Positions 31,455 to 42,551 of a stretch of DNA of 64,000 bases are shown here, piece after piece (within the stretch, counting starts at the first letter, position 1; each line of letters opens with the position of its first letter). Under the pieces are notes generated by a model that saw nothing but the letters and a program-made list of their open reading frames with translations, ran no database searches and was not told where the DNA came from. The position numbers and the translations under genes are program-made. The stretch is from Erwinia pyrifoliae DSM 12163 (GTDB lineage Bacteria > Pseudomonadota > Gammaproteobacteria > Enterobacterales > Enterobacteriaceae). The stretch is taken from assembly GCF_000026985.1 (NCBI RefSeq), contig NC_017390.1, positions 555,828-619,827 of the forward strand, in the 5' to 3' direction.

Positions 31455-32397
31455 ACAATCCACGGCTGGCCTGCCCAGGGCCATATTTTTGATGGGGCCG
31501 ACGGCCTCCGGCAAGACCGCACTGGCGATTGCACTACGCCAGGCGCTGCCGGTAGAGCTGATTAGCGTTGATTCGGCGCTGATCTATCGCGGTATGGATA
31601 TTGGCACCGCTAAACCCTCCGCAGAAGAACTGGCGCTTGCGCCCCATCGTTTACTGGACATCCGCGACCCTTCGCAGGCCTATTCTGCTGCCGAATTTCG
31701 TCGCGATGCGCTGGCTGAAATGGCGGAGATTACCCGGCGGGGCAATATTCCGCTGCTTATTGGCGGCACCATGCTCTATTACAAGGCGTTACTGGAAGGA
31801 TTATCGCCGCTGCCCTCGGCCGATGCGGCAGTTCGTCAGCGTATAGAGCAGATGGCGCGCGAAGCCGGTTGGGAAGCGCTGCATCGCCAATTATGTGACA
31901 TAGATCCCGTGGCGGCCCATCGTATTCATCCGAATGATCCGCAGAGACTCTCGCGAGCACTGGAAGTTTTTTTTATTTCGGGTAAAACTTTAACCGAACT
32001 GATAAAAACGTCGGGTAAAGCTCTGCCGTATGATGTTTCACAGTTTGCTATCGCTCCGGCGAGCCGCGAACTGATCCATAAGCGCATCGAGCAGCGGTTT
32101 CACCAGATGCTGGCGTCAGGATTTGAAGCGGAGGCTCGGGCGCTCTTTGCACGAGGCGATTTGCATACGGAAATGCCTTCCATTCGTTGTGTCGGTTATC
32201 GCCAGATGTGGTCATATTTATCGGGTGAAATTGACTACGATGATATGGTTTATCGGGGAATTTGTGCCACCCGGCAGTTGGCTAAGCGCCAGATGACCTG
32301 GCTACGTGGCTGGAAAGATGTTCAATGGCTTGACAGCGAACAGCCTGATGCGGCGTATAGCAGAGTGTTACAGGTTCTTAGTGCGAAGCCTGGGTGA
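31447..32397 (+). CDS. miaA: tRNA dimethylallyltransferase MiaA
   Basis: Adds a dimethylallyl group to A37 of tRNAs that read UNN codons; 316 residues. The P-loop is [11 protein letters not shown]. The family phrases [19 protein letters not shown] and [13 protein letters not shown] are present, and the C-terminal part includes [12 protein letters not shown]. It starts inside the end of mutL, showing tight coupling, and hfq follows after about 100 bases that probably hold hfq promoters. Confidence 0.97.
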   Translation: MSEQSTAGLPRAIFLMGPTASGKTALAIALRQALPVELISVDSALIYRGMDIGTAKPSAEELALAPHRLLDIRDPSQAYSAAEFRRDALAEMAEITRRGNIPLLIGGTMLYYKALLEGLSPLPSADAAVRQRIEQMAREAGWEALHRQLCDIDPVAAHRIHPNDPQRLSRALEVFFISGKTLTELIKTSGKALPYDVSQFAIAPASRELIHKRIEQRFHQMLASGFEAEARALFARGDLHTEMPSIRCVGYRQMWSYLSGEIDYDDMVYRGICATRQLAKRQMTWLRGWKDVQWLDSEQPDAAYSRVLQVLSAKPG

Positions 32398-32498
32398 TTG
32401 TGTACAATTGGTGCATTACTTTGCGCAAATTTTTTTCGTCGTATTTCGAACCGCATGGTTCTCAAGTTACAACAACAAGCATATAAGGAAAAGACAGA

Positions 32499-32810
32499 AT
32501 GGCTAAGGGGCAATCATTACAAGACCCGTTCTTAAACGCACTGCGTCGCGAACGTGTTCCGGTTTCGATTTATTTAGTAAATGGTATTAAACTGCAGGGC
32601 CAGATCGAATCGTTTGACCAGTTTGTAATTCTTTTGAAAAATACGGTCAGTCAGATGGTGTATAAGCACGCTATTTCTACCGTTGTTCCGTCCCGTCCGG
32701 TTTCCCATCATAGCAATAATACCGGTGGCGGAAGCAACAACTATCACCATAGCAGTAGCAATCAGGCGCCTTCTTCTCAGCCGCAGCAAGACAGTGTTGA
32801 CGCCGAATAA
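32499..32810 (+). CDS. hfq: RNA chaperone Hfq
   Basis: Hexameric Sm-like protein that pairs small RNAs with mRNAs. The 103-residue protein has a core (residues 1-66) like that of E. coli: [20 protein letters not shown], the Sm1 region [15 protein letters not shown] and Sm2 [14 protein letters not shown]. The C-terminal tail is disordered and rich in His, Ser, Asn and Gln, ending in the acidic DSVDAE. The ATG has an AAGGAAAAG ribosome site. A 229-base spacer separates it from hflX. Confidence 0.98.
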   Translation: MAKGQSLQDPFLNALRRERVPVSIYLVNGIKLQGQIESFDQFVILLKNTVSQMVYKHAISTVVPSRPVSHHSNNTGGGSNNYHHSSSNQAPSSQPQQDSVDAE

Positions 32811-33039
32811 CCAGCGTGACCGTTTCTCCACGACGGGGAGTCTTTGTGTCCCGGCCCCCGTCCTGGCAGTACCTCAAAGTGGTAATGAACTATCGTCTGG
32901 TTTGCCACATCGCGCAGCTGATATGGCGTGAGGCCATACAAAACGCCGTTCTTTAAACCGGACGCGCATCCCGAATCTGATATTGACGCAGTATGGCCAA
33001 AGCGCAGCAGGTTTAACAAGGTATTGAGAGGTTTTAAGT

Positions 33040-34320
33040 TTGTTTGACCGTTATGATGCCGGTGAGCAGGCCGTACTGGTGCACATCTATTTCTCGCAAG
33101 ACAAAGATACGGATGATTTACAGGAATTTGAAACCCTGGTGTCATCCGCCGGTGTTGAAGCGCTGCGTGTCGTGACCGGCAGCCGTAAAGCGCCCCACCC
33201 CAAGTTTTTTGTCGGTGAAGGAAAAGCTGTAGAAATTGCCGATGCGGTAAAAGAGAGCGGTGCCACGGTGGTGCTATTCGATCATGCCCTTAGCCCGGCA
33301 CAGGAGCGTAATCTTGAAGCGCTGTGTGAGTGTCGGGTTATCGATCGCACCGGGCTGATTCTGGATATTTTCGCCCAACGTGCGCGTACTCATGAAGGCA
33401 AGCTGCAGGTCGAGCTGGCTCAGCTGCGCCATCTTGCCACGCGTCTGGTGCGCGGCTGGACCCACCTTGAACGCCAGAAAGGCGGAATCGGTCTGCGCGG
33501 CCCGGGCGAAACTCAGTTGGAAACCGACCGTCGTTTACTGCGTAACCGTATCACCCTGATCCTTTCCCGCCTTGAGCGCGTGTCTAAACAGCGCGAGCAG
33601 GGCAGACAGGCACGTAACAAAGCGGATGTGCCGACCGTGTCGCTGGTAGGTTATACCAATGCGGGCAAATCAACGTTGTTTAATCGCTTAACCTCGGCGG
33701 AGGTTTACGCCGCCGACCAGCTGTTTGCCACGCTCGACCCAACGCTGCGTCGTGTTGATGTTGCCGATGTCGGCGAAGTGGTGCTGGCTGATACCGTCGG
33801 TTTTATCCGCCATTTGCCGCATGACCTGGTGGCTGCCTTTAAAGCCACGCTGCAGGAGACCCGTGAAGCCGCGCTGTTGCTGCACATCGTTGACGCAGCG
33901 GATCTGCGGATCGAAGAGAACATCGACGCGGTCAATGTGGTACTGGAAGAGATAGAATCTGCTGAAATCCCCAGCCTGCTGGTGATGAACAAAATCGATA
34001 TGCTGGACGGCTTTGTACCGCGTATCGATCGTGATGAAGAAAATCTGCCTGTCAGGGTATGGCTTTCCGCGCAAACCGGAGAAGGTATCCCGCTGCTGTT
34101 CCAGGCGCTGACCGAGCGTTTGGCCGGTGAGATTGCGCAGTTTGAGTTACGTCTTCCGCCAGCAGCGGGACGGCTGCGCAGTCGTTTTTACCAACTGCGG
34201 GCGATAGATAAAGAGTGGAATGAAGAGGATGGCAGCCTGGGATTACAGGTGCGTATGCCGATCGTCGACTGGCGTCGCCTGTGCAAACAGGAGCCGGAGC
34301 TGGTGGATTACATTATTTAA
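33040..34320 (+). CDS. hflX: Ribosome-splitting GTPase HflX
   Basis: GTPase that splits stalled 70S ribosomes, notably under heat stress; 426 residues. An N-terminal HflX domain ([20 protein letters not shown]) and a coiled coil precede the G domain: G1 [13 protein letters not shown]3 [15 protein letters not shown]4 NKIDM. The start is a rare TTG at 33040, chosen because [18 protein letters not shown] is the conserved N-terminus and a GAGAG site lies upstream. The 229 bases between hfq and this start contain no gene I would call. Confidence 0.96.
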   Translation: MFDRYDAGEQAVLVHIYFSQDKDTDDLQEFETLVSSAGVEALRVVTGSRKAPHPKFFVGEGKAVEIADAVKESGATVVLFDHALSPAQERNLEALCECRVIDRTGLILDIFAQRARTHEGKLQVELAQLRHLATRLVRGWTHLERQKGGIGLRGPGETQLETDRRLLRNRITLILSRLERVSKQREQGRQARNKADVPTVSLVGYTNAGKSTLFNRLTSAEVYAADQLFATLDPTLRRVDVADVGEVVLADTVGFIRHLPHDLVAAFKATLQETREAALLLHIVDAADLRIEENIDAVNVVLEEIESAEIPSLLVMNKIDMLDGFVPRIDRDEENLPVRVWLSAQTGEGIPLLFQALTERLAGEIAQFELRLPPAAGRLRSRFYQLRAIDKEWNEEDGSLGLQVRMPIVDWRRLCKQEPELVDYII

Positions 34321-34437
34321 CAAGGCTATGTCCCGGCAGCGAGGTTCGCGCGCAGTGGCGGGACGCAGCCTGATTTTGCCTGACATGCGTACCCCTTCCT
34401 GGGGTACCACCGCACACACAATTAATGGAGTATAAAC

Positions 34438-35691
34438 ATGGCGTGGAATCAGCCCGGAAATAACGGACAGGACCGCGACCCGTGGGGAAGCAGCAATAAT
34501 CAAGGCGGCAACTCTGGGGGAAATAAAGGGGGGCGCGACAAAGGGCCACCTGATTTGGATGATATCTTCCGTAAACTGAGCAATAAGCTTGGTGGCTTGG
34601 GCGGTGGTAAAAAAGGCGCTGACGGCAACGGTGGCACACCGCGCGCAGCCGGAAATGGCGGACGTCTGGTTGGCATCGTGGCCGTGGCCGCAGTGGTTAT
34701 CTGGGCTGCCAGCGGCTTCTATACCATTAAAGAGGCTGAACGTGGCGTGGTGACGCGCTTTGGTAAATTCAGCCACCTGGTGGAGCCGGGGCTGAACTGG
34801 AAACCGACGTTTATCGATCGGGTGCGTGCGGTAAACGTGGAAGCGGTGCGCGAGCTGTCTGCCTCCGGCACCATGCTCACTTCGGATGAAAATGTGGTGC
34901 GCGTTGAAATGAACGTGCAGTACCGCGTGACCAACCCTGAACGCTATATGTTTGCCGTTACCAGCGCGGATGACAGTCTGCGGCAGGCAACTGATAGCGC
35001 CTTGCGTGGCGTGATCGGTCGTTCAACCATGGATCGCATTCTGACCGAAGGCCGGACCGTGGTGCGTAGCGATACGCAGCGCGAGCTGGAGGAAACCATC
35101 CGTCCTTACGATATGGGAATTACCCTGCTGGACGTCAACTTCCAGACGGCGCGCCCACCGGAAGATGTAAAAGCATCCTTCGATGATGCGATTGCCGCGC
35201 GTGAAAATCGTGAGCAGTCGGTGCGTGAAGCCGAAGCCTATGCGAACGACAAACTGCCGCGCGCCCGTGGTGATGCGCAGGGTATTCTGGAACAGGCCCG
35301 TGCCTATAAAGCCCGCGTCACTCTGGAAGCGCAGGGTGAAGTGGACAGCTTCGCACGTATCTTGCCGGAATATAAAGCCGCACCGCAGATAACGCGGGAG
35401 CGTCTGTATATCGAAACCATGGAGCGCGTACTCGGCCATACCCGTAAGGTGCTGGTTAACGATAAAGGCAACAACCTGATGGTGTTGCCGCTGGATCAGC
35501 TGATGCGCGGCCAGGCCGGCGCATCAACCGGCAATTCTCAGGACGGAAGCAGCAGTCTGCTGCGTCTGCCTCCTGCCTCAGGCAGCAAGGAACGCGCCAA
35601 CAGCAGTTCGTCGTCCAGTCCGGACGACATTATGGATCAGCGCCGGGTGAATGCTCTGCGTTCCGATACCCAGCGCGAAGGGAGAGAGTAA
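34438..35691 (+). CDS. hflK: FtsH protease modulator HflK
   Basis: Inner-membrane SPFH/prohibitin-family protein that forms the HflKC cage around FtsH and tunes membrane-protein degradation; 417 residues. A Gly/Asn/Lys-rich cytoplasmic N-terminus (~1-75) is followed by one membrane segment (GRLVGIVAVAAVVIWAASGF), the SPFH domain (~98-270) and a long helix rich in Ala, Glu and Arg. It is followed by hflC after three bases. Confidence 0.97.
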   Translation: MAWNQPGNNGQDRDPWGSSNNQGGNSGGNKGGRDKGPPDLDDIFRKLSNKLGGLGGGKKGADGNGGTPRAAGNGGRLVGIVAVAAVVIWAASGFYTIKEAERGVVTRFGKFSHLVEPGLNWKPTFIDRVRAVNVEAVRELSASGTMLTSDENVVRVEMNVQYRVTNPERYMFAVTSADDSLRQATDSALRGVIGRSTMDRILTEGRTVVRSDTQRELEETIRPYDMGITLLDVNFQTARPPEDVKASFDDAIAARENREQSVREAEAYANDKLPRARGDAQGILEQARAYKARVTLEAQGEVDSFARILPEYKAAPQITRERLYIETMERVLGHTRKVLVNDKGNNLMVLPLDQLMRGQAGASTGNSQDGSSSLLRLPPASGSKERANSSSSSSPDDIMDQRRVNALRSDTQREGRE

Positions 35692-35694
35692 ACG

Positions 35695-36699
35695 ATGCGT
35701 AAGCCATTAATCGTTGTATTGATTGTTGTGCTGGTGGTGTTGTACACGTCACTGTTTGTTGTGCAGGAAGGCCAGCGCGGCATTGTCATGCGCTTCGGCA
35801 AAGTTCTGCGCGATAACGAGAATAAACCGCTGGTGTACGCGCCAGGTCTGCATTTCAAGATCCCATTTCTGGAGTCGGTGAAGTCGCTCGATGCGCGTAT
35901 CCAGACTATGGATAACCAGGCCGATCGCTTCGTCACCAAAGAGAAGAAAGATCTGATCGTTGATTCCTACATCAAATGGCGCGTCAGCGATTTCAGCCGT
36001 TATTATCTCGCCACCGGCGGCGGTGATGTTTCTCAGGCTGAAGTTCTGCTGAAACGTAAGTTCAGTGACCGTCTGCGTTCTGAGATTGGTCGTCTGGATG
36101 TCAAGGACATCGTCACCGATTCCCGTGGCCGTCTGACCACTGACGTACGCGATGCGCTGAATACCGGCAGTGCGGGTCAGGATGATGATGTCACGACGCC
36201 GGCCGCCGATGATGCGATCGCCTCCGTTGCCAAGCGCGTGGAGCGGGAGACCAACAGTAACGAACCGGCTATCAACCCGAACAGCATGGCTGCGTTGGGT
36301 ATTCAGGTCGTTGACGTGCGCATCAAGCAGATCAACCTGCCGACCGAAGTTTCTGACGCCATCTATGCGCGTATGCGCGCCGAGCGTGAATCTGTTGCCC
36401 GTAGCCAGCGTGCTCAGGGTGCGGAAGAAGCGGCTAAAGTGCGTGCGCAGGCGGATTATGAGGTTGAGCATACGCTGGCAGAAGCCCGCCGTCAGGCGCT
36501 GATTACGCAGGGGGAAGGGGATGCTGAAGCGGCGAAACTGTTTGCTGATGCGTTCAGTAAGGATCCGGATTTCTACGCGTTCGTGCGCAGCCTGCGTGCT
36601 TACGATAACAGTTTCAAAAGCAACCAGGATGTGATGGTGCTTAGCCCGGATAGCGACTTCTTCCGCTTTATGAAGAGTCCTGCTACCACCACGCGTTAA
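35695..36699 (+). CDS. hflC: FtsH protease modulator HflC
   Basis: Partner of HflK; 334 residues. An N-terminal membrane anchor (residues ~3-23, PLIVVLIVVLVVLYTSLFVV) precedes an SPFH domain (VQEGQRGIVMRFGKVLRD...) and a helical tail containing AEARRQALITQGEGDAEAAKL. The only gap to hflK is three bases, so the subunits are made together. The transcript ends at the terminator just downstream. Confidence 0.97.
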   Translation: MRKPLIVVLIVVLVVLYTSLFVVQEGQRGIVMRFGKVLRDNENKPLVYAPGLHFKIPFLESVKSLDARIQTMDNQADRFVTKEKKDLIVDSYIKWRVSDFSRYYLATGGGDVSQAEVLLKRKFSDRLRSEIGRLDVKDIVTDSRGRLTTDVRDALNTGSAGQDDDVTTPAADDAIASVAKRVERETNSNEPAINPNSMAALGIQVVDVRIKQINLPTEVSDAIYARMRAERESVARSQRAQGAEEAAKVRAQADYEVEHTLAEARRQALITQGEGDAEAAKLFADAFSKDPDFYAFVRSLRAYDNSFKSNQDVMVLSPDSDFFRFMKSPATTTR

Positions 36700-36717
36700 T
36701 CATTTGCTATAACAGCC

Positions 36718-36746
36718 AAAGGGCCGGATTTTCCGGCCCTTTTTTG
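36718..36746 (+). terminator. hflKC terminator
   Basis: AAAGGGCCGG and CCGGCCCTTT form a 10-base-pair stem around ATTTT, followed by a T run. It ends the hfq/hflX/hflKC transcript. Confidence 0.9.
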
Positions 36747-36772
36747 TGGCAACGAAGGCAGTCAGTGAACAA

Positions 36773-36973
36773 ATGAATATAACCGTATGGATGGCGCTGG
36801 GATGAGTGTTGATATTTGAAGGGATTGGGCTAATGCTCTGGCCGCGCCTGTGGCGACGCATGATTATTGCGATGGCGCAGATGCCGGACAGCCTTCTGCA
36901 CCGGGTGGGAGGCGGCCTGGTGGTCGCGGGTATCGTTGTCTGTTACATGCTGAGCCGGACTCACGCTGGTTGA
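36773..36973 (+). pseudogene. yjeT: yjeT with in-frame stop codon
   Basis: YjeT is a small DUF2065 membrane protein found between hflC and purA; 65 residues in E. coli. From ATG 36773 the frame reads MNITVWMALG, then TGA at 36803-36805, then in the same frame VLIFEGIGLMLWPRLW through GGGLVVAGIVVCYML to the stop at 36971. The parts flank the TGA exactly as in the E. coli protein, so one base change explains it. A shortened product could start at GTG 36806, but it would lack half of the first membrane segment. No other defect is seen, so the loss may be recent. Confidence 0.8.
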
Positions 36974-37014
36974 ACGTTCGAAAAGCCGCGCAAAGCAAAT
37001 TTTAGCCAAAAAGA

Positions 37015-37030
37015 ACGCAATCGTATGCTA
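37015..37030. promoter_or_regulatory. Probable PurR operator of purA
   Basis: ACGCAATCGTATGCTA resembles the PurR consensus ACGCAAACGTTTNCNT with several differences. It lies 66 bases before the purA start; PurR is known to repress purA in E. coli. Confidence 0.5.
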
Positions 37031-37092
37031 AAACAGCTGAAAGAGGAAAATGACGATGGTAGAATCCTTTTTTAAGCAATCGGTGATTTTGA

Positions 37093-38394
<1,302 letters not shown>

Positions 38395-38404
38395 TTCTGT
38401 TTCA

Positions 38405-38423
38405 GGCCGGGCGTTGCCCGGCC
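38405..38423 (+). terminator. Hairpin after purA
   Basis: GGCCGGGC and GCCCGGCC form a perfect 8-base-pair stem with loop GTT, 10 bases after purA. No T run follows, so it may be a weak or assisted terminator. Confidence 0.5.
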
Positions 38424-38591
38424 AGATCTTACTCCGCACCGGCGCTCTGCTGTTCCCGTCTGTTGTTGTCGTTAATTCCCGCTGCTTAAATATATTGGCC
38501 TGCTACACTACGGCTGGTTTATTATCAATGCTCACAAATACATTGTTGAGCGGATGGCAACGCCAGCTGTCGTTGAATCCCTGAGGTTACC

Positions 38592-38843
38592 GTGCAGCTA
38601 ACCCGTTTCACAGATTATGGATTACGCGCGCTGTTCTGTCCCGCTTCGCTGCGCACGGGGCGGATGACCAATAACAGTAAATTTTGTCACATCACCCCGG
38701 CATGCCGCCGGAAAACAGCCCGGCATGACAGGGTGCAACGTTTTCTGCACGAGCTTGACCGATACACCCTGGCCGAACGGGTTGAAGACAACCATCCGCT
38801 CTACCCAATTTTGCTGATTGAATACCCTTCACTCAGTCGCTGA
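38592..38843 (+). pseudogene. nsrR: nsrR with large in-frame deletion
   Basis: NsrR is an Rrf2-family iron-sulfur repressor that senses nitric oxide. The GTG-started frame keeps the first ~26 residues (MQLTRFTDYGLRALF, then GRMT) and then jumps straight to the second half, FCHITPACR, RFLHELDRYTLAERVEDN. About 60 residues are gone: the rest of the DNA-binding winged helix and the first of three cluster cysteines. The product would be 83 residues against 141, and could neither bind DNA nor hold a normal cluster. The frame is intact, so a small product is possible. It overlaps the open frame upstream of rnr, its normal neighbour. Confidence 0.85.
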
Positions 38844-38859
38844 CAACGGAGGAACCTCG

Positions 38860-41301
38860 ATGTCACACGATCCTTTTCAGGAACGAGAAGCTGAAAAATA
38901 CGACAACCCTATTCCGAGCCGCGAATTCATTCTTGCTCATCTGGACAAACGCGAAAAGCCAGCCAGCCGCGAAGAGCTGGCGCAAGAATTAGACATTAGC
39001 GGAGAAGAACAAACCGAGGCGCTGCGCCGTCGTCTGCGTGCGATGGAACGTGATGGGCAGCTGGTGTTTACCCGCCGCCAGTGTTACGCGCTGCCGGAAC
39101 GCCTGGATCTGCTAAAAGGCAAGGTGATAGGCCATCGCGACGGCTTTGGTTTCTTACGCATTGAAGGCAGCAAGGACGACCTCTATCTTTCTGCCGAGCA
39201 GATGAAAATGTGCATGCACGGGGATGTGATCCTCGCACAGGCGATGGGCGCAGACCGCAAAGGCCGCCGCGAAGCGCGCGTGGTTCGCGTGGTTGAACCG
39301 CGTAAAAGTCAGATCGTTGGCCGCTACTTTACCGATGCCGGCGTGGGCTTTGTGGTGCCGGACGACAGCCGTCTGAGCTTCGATATACTGATCCCCGCCG
39401 AAGAGCTAATGGGCGCTCGCATGGGCTTTGTGGTGGTGGTAGAGCTGAGTCAGCGCCCAACCCGCCGCACCAAAGCCGTTGGCAAAATTGTGGAAGTTCT
39501 GGGCGATAACATGGGCACCAGCATGGCCGTCGATATGGCGCTACGCACTCATGATATTCCGCATGTCTGGCCGGAAGCGCTGGAAAAACAGATTGCACAT
39601 CTGAGTGAAGAAGTCCCGGAAGAAGCCAAGCGTGGCCGCGTTGATCTGCGCGATCTGCCGCTGGTGACCATTGACGGTGAAGATGCGCGTGACTTTGATG
39701 ATGCGGTGTTCTGCGAACGCAAACGAGGCGGCGGCTGGCGTTTGTGGGTGGCCATTGCTGACGTCAGCTACTACGTTCGTCCCGGCACGCCGCTGGACGA
39801 TGAAGCGGTCAACCGTGGCACCTCGGTCTATTTCCCGTCGCAGGTGGTGCCGATGTTGCCGGAAGTGCTGTCTAACGGTCTGTGTTCACTGAACCCGGAG
39901 GTTGACCGTTTGTGCATGGTGTGTGAGATGACCATCTCCTCCACCGGCAAGCTGACCGGTTATAAGCATTACGAAGCGGTGATGAACTCCTTTGCCCGCC
40001 TGACCTACAACAAAGTGTGGAACATCCTGCAGGGGGATCAGGAGCTGCGTCAGCACTATGAGCCGCTGGTGAAAGACCTGGAAGAGCTGCACCGCATGTA
40101 TCTGGCGCTGGAAAAATCCCGTGAGCAGCGCGGCGGCATCTCGTTTGAAACCGAGGAAGCGAAGTTTATCTTCAATGCCGAACGCCGCATTGAACGCGTT
40201 GAGCAAGTGGTGCGCAATGATGCGCATAAACTGATCGAAGAGTGCATGATCCTCGCTAACATCGCTTCGGCGCGCTACGTTGAGAAGAATAACGAACCGG
40301 CGCTGTTCCGCGATCACGACCGTCCAGGGGAGGAGAATGTGAAGAGCTTCCGCTCGGTACTGAACGAGCTGGGGCTGACGCTGCCCGGCGGTGACAAGCC
40401 GCAGCCGCTGGATTATGCCGAGCTGCTGAAGCAGATCGCCGGTCGTCCGGATCACGAAATGCTGCAAACCATGCTGCTGCGCTCGATGAAGCAGGCGGTC
40501 TACGATCCGGAAAACCGTGGCCACTTTGGCCTGGCGCTGGCGTCCTACGCGCACTTTACCTCGCCAATCCGCCGTTATCCTGACCTGCTGCTGCACCGTG
40601 CCATCAAGTATCTGTTAACGAAAGAGGCGGGTACATTGCAGGGCAATACCACGCCAAATGGTGGCTTCCACTATGAAATGCCGCAGATGTTGCAGTTTGG
40701 CCAGCACTGTTCAATGACCGAGCGCCGCGCCGATGAAGCAACGCGTGACGTCGCCGACTGGCTGAAATGTGACTTTATGCAGGATCAGGTCGGGGAAACC
40801 TTTAGTGGTGTGATCTCCAGCGTGACCGGCTTCGGTTTCTTCGTGCGTCTGACCGATCTGTTTATCGACGGGCTGGTACACGTTTCGACGCTGGATAACG
40901 ATTACTACCGCTTTGATGCCGTCGGCCAGCGCCTGATTGGTGAGTCCGGCGGTCGTACCTATCGCCTGGGTGATACGGTTGAAGTCCGCGTTGATGCTGT
41001 GCATATGGACGAACGTAAAATCGACTTCGCGCTGATATCCAGCAGCCGTAAACCGCGTGGCGAAGGCAAAACTGAACGCGAGCGCGAAAAACGTGGCGCG
41101 GCGAAGAACAGCGGCAGTCGCCGTCGTGCGCCGCGCAAGGGGGCAAACGTTGAGCCGGATAGCGCCTTCCGCACGCCGAAACCTGCTGATAGCGCTCCGG
41201 CGGCGGCAAAACCGAAAAGGTCGCGTAAACCGTCGGACAAAAGTCGTAAAATTGCGTCCGCGACGCGTGCCAAACGTGCGAAGAAAAGCGACGACGCATA
41301 A
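38860..41301 (+). CDS. rnr: Exoribonuclease R
   Basis: 3'-5' exoribonuclease that degrades structured RNA and takes part in rRNA quality control and trans-translation. Domain order: N-terminal helix-turn-helix (~20-90), two cold-shock domains, the RNB catalytic domain ([20 protein letters not shown] holds the metal-binding aspartates), S1 domain (~640-725) and a Lys/Arg-rich tail. The ATG at 38860 ([14 protein letters not shown]) has GGAGG upstream and gives 813 residues, the E. coli length. It follows the nsrR pseudogene, so any nsrR-rnr cotranscription no longer yields a working regulator. Confidence 0.97.
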   Translation: MSHDPFQEREAEKYDNPIPSREFILAHLDKREKPASREELAQELDISGEEQTEALRRRLRAMERDGQLVFTRRQCYALPERLDLLKGKVIGHRDGFGFLRIEGSKDDLYLSAEQMKMCMHGDVILAQAMGADRKGRREARVVRVVEPRKSQIVGRYFTDAGVGFVVPDDSRLSFDILIPAEELMGARMGFVVVVELSQRPTRRTKAVGKIVEVLGDNMGTSMAVDMALRTHDIPHVWPEALEKQIAHLSEEVPEEAKRGRVDLRDLPLVTIDGEDARDFDDAVFCERKRGGGWRLWVAIADVSYYVRPGTPLDDEAVNRGTSVYFPSQVVPMLPEVLSNGLCSLNPEVDRLCMVCEMTISSTGKLTGYKHYEAVMNSFARLTYNKVWNILQGDQELRQHYEPLVKDLEELHRMYLALEKSREQRGGISFETEEAKFIFNAERRIERVEQVVRNDAHKLIEECMILANIASARYVEKNNEPALFRDHDRPGEENVKSFRSVLNELGLTLPGGDKPQPLDYAELLKQIAGRPDHEMLQTMLLRSMKQAVYDPENRGHFGLALASYAHFTSPIRRYPDLLLHRAIKYLLTKEAGTLQGNTTPNGGFHYEMPQMLQFGQHCSMTERRADEATRDVADWLKCDFMQDQVGETFSGVISSVTGFGFFVRLTDLFIDGLVHVSTLDNDYYRFDAVGQRLIGESGGRTYRLGDTVEVRVDAVHMDERKIDFALISSSRKPRGEGKTEREREKRGAAKNSGSRRRAPRKGANVEPDSAFRTPKPADSAPAAAKPKRSRKPSDKSRKIASATRAKRAKKSDDA

Positions 41302-41378
41302 CGCAACGCGGCAAACTATGCACACCGGGCGATCGCAACAAAGATCGCCGCTATCAATGACCTTTGAGTATGTGAAAC

Positions 41379-42116
41379 ATGAGTGAAATTGTTTTTGGTA
41401 TCCACGCCGTACAGGCGCTGCTTGACAGCGACCCGCAGCGTTTCCAGGAAGTTTTTATCCTGAAAGGTCGCGAAGATCGTCGCCTGCAGACGCTGGTGAA
41501 AGCACTGGAAGCGCAGGGCATTGTCATTCAGGTGGCGAACAAGCAGATGCTGGATAACACATCGGAAGGCGCGGTTCATCAGGGCATTATTGCACGCGTC
41601 AAGCCCGGGCGTCAGTATCAGGAGGGCGACCTGCCGGATCTGCTGGCGAGCCTGGATAATCCGTTTCTGTTGATCCTCGATGGCGTCACCGATCCGCACA
41701 ACCTCGGGGCCTGCATGCGCAGCGCCGATGCTGCCGGAGTCCATGCGATTATCGTGCCGAAAGACCGTTCTGCGGCGCTGAATGCCACGGCGAAAAAAGT
41801 GGCCAGCGGCGCGGCGGAGCATATCCCGCTGGTCCGCGTGACAAACCTGGCACGTACCATGCGCGTTTTGCAGGAAGCGAATGTCTGGATCGTCGGCACG
41901 GCCGGTGAAGCCGATCACACCCTGTATCAAAGCAAAATGACCGGGCCGATGGCGTTGGTGATGGGTGCCGAAGGGGAAGGAATGCGCCGTCTGACGCGTG
42001 AACATTGTGACGAGTTAATCAGCATTCCGATGGCGGGAAGCGTCTCTTCGCTTAACGTCTCGGTGGCAACCGGGGTTTGTCTGTTCGAAGCGGTGCGCCA
42101 GCGCAGCGTGAAATAA
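41379..42116 (+). CDS. rlmB: 23S rRNA Gm2251 2'-O-methyltransferase RlmB
   Basis: SpoU/TrmH-family methyltransferase acting on the P-loop of 23S rRNA; 245 residues. An N-terminal RNA-binding domain ([15 protein letters not shown]) is followed by the knotted SPOUT domain with [30 protein letters not shown] and [18 protein letters not shown]. It lies 77 bases after rnr. Confidence 0.97.
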   Translation: MSEIVFGIHAVQALLDSDPQRFQEVFILKGREDRRLQTLVKALEAQGIVIQVANKQMLDNTSEGAVHQGIIARVKPGRQYQEGDLPDLLASLDNPFLLILDGVTDPHNLGACMRSADAAGVHAIIVPKDRSAALNATAKKVASGAAEHIPLVRVTNLARTMRVLQEANVWIVGTAGEADHTLYQSKMTGPMALVMGAEGEGMRRLTREHCDELISIPMAGSVSSLNVSVATGVCLFEAVRQRSVK

Positions 42117-42118
42117 AC

Positions 42119-42147
42119 CTATCGGGACGCATTCTGCGCCCCGATAG
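42119..42147. terminator. Hairpin between rlmB and bsmA
   Basis: CTATCGGG(ACGC) pairs with (GCGC)CCCGATAG between two convergent genes. It is likely a shared terminator, though without a long T run. Confidence 0.5.
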
Positions 42148-42181
42148 TCTACTCGCCCATCACGTCATTTATCTGACTTGT

Positions 42182-42508
42182 TTAGTACGCGCCAGTGGCC
42201 GCTCCTGCCGGACCATATAAGATTGCTGAACCATACCAAATGCCGGCTCCCCTTTTTTCAGAGAGCGCCAGGATCTGGTAGTAACGGGCGCCGGCGGCGT
42301 TGGCTTTGGCCGCCAGCGCCCGTCCAGCGTCGTCAGGAGAGCCTTCAACCGTTACGTTGGCAATGCCGAGGCGCGGCAAACCGTGACTCTGTGCACGGTC
42401 AATTTCCTGCGCCTGAGCTGTCGGCACAGGTAAAGGTTGTGGCGAGTTATAAAGTGAATGGCAACTGCTAAGCAGAAGCGTGATGAGTACAGCGGCTATC
42501 TTACGCAT
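42182..42508 (-). CDS. bsmA: BsmA-like lipoprotein (DUF1471 family)
   Basis: A 108-residue lipoprotein with signal peptide and lipobox-like LLLSSC. It holds the YhcN/DUF1471 fold pattern GLPRLGIANVTVEGSPDDAGRALAAKANAAGARYYQI. In E. coli BsmA, near rlmB, is linked to biofilm formation and peroxide resistance. The start at 42508 is preceded by GAGG at a good distance. The two upstream ATG codons fit the ribosome site less well. The symbol is given by position and family and is moderately sure. Confidence 0.72.
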   Translation of the reverse strand: MRKIAAVLITLLLSSCHSLYNSPQPLPVPTAQAQEIDRAQSHGLPRLGIANVTVEGSPDDAGRALAAKANAAGARYYQILALSEKRGAGIWYGSAILYGPAGAATGAY

Positions 42509-42551
42509 AATCATTACCTCACAGGAATGATAGCTCTTATTATAGGTCATT

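Noticed and set aside
39886-40596. 236-codon antisense frame across rnr
   Set aside because: It is opposite the conserved RNB domain; the composition is that of a shadow frame.
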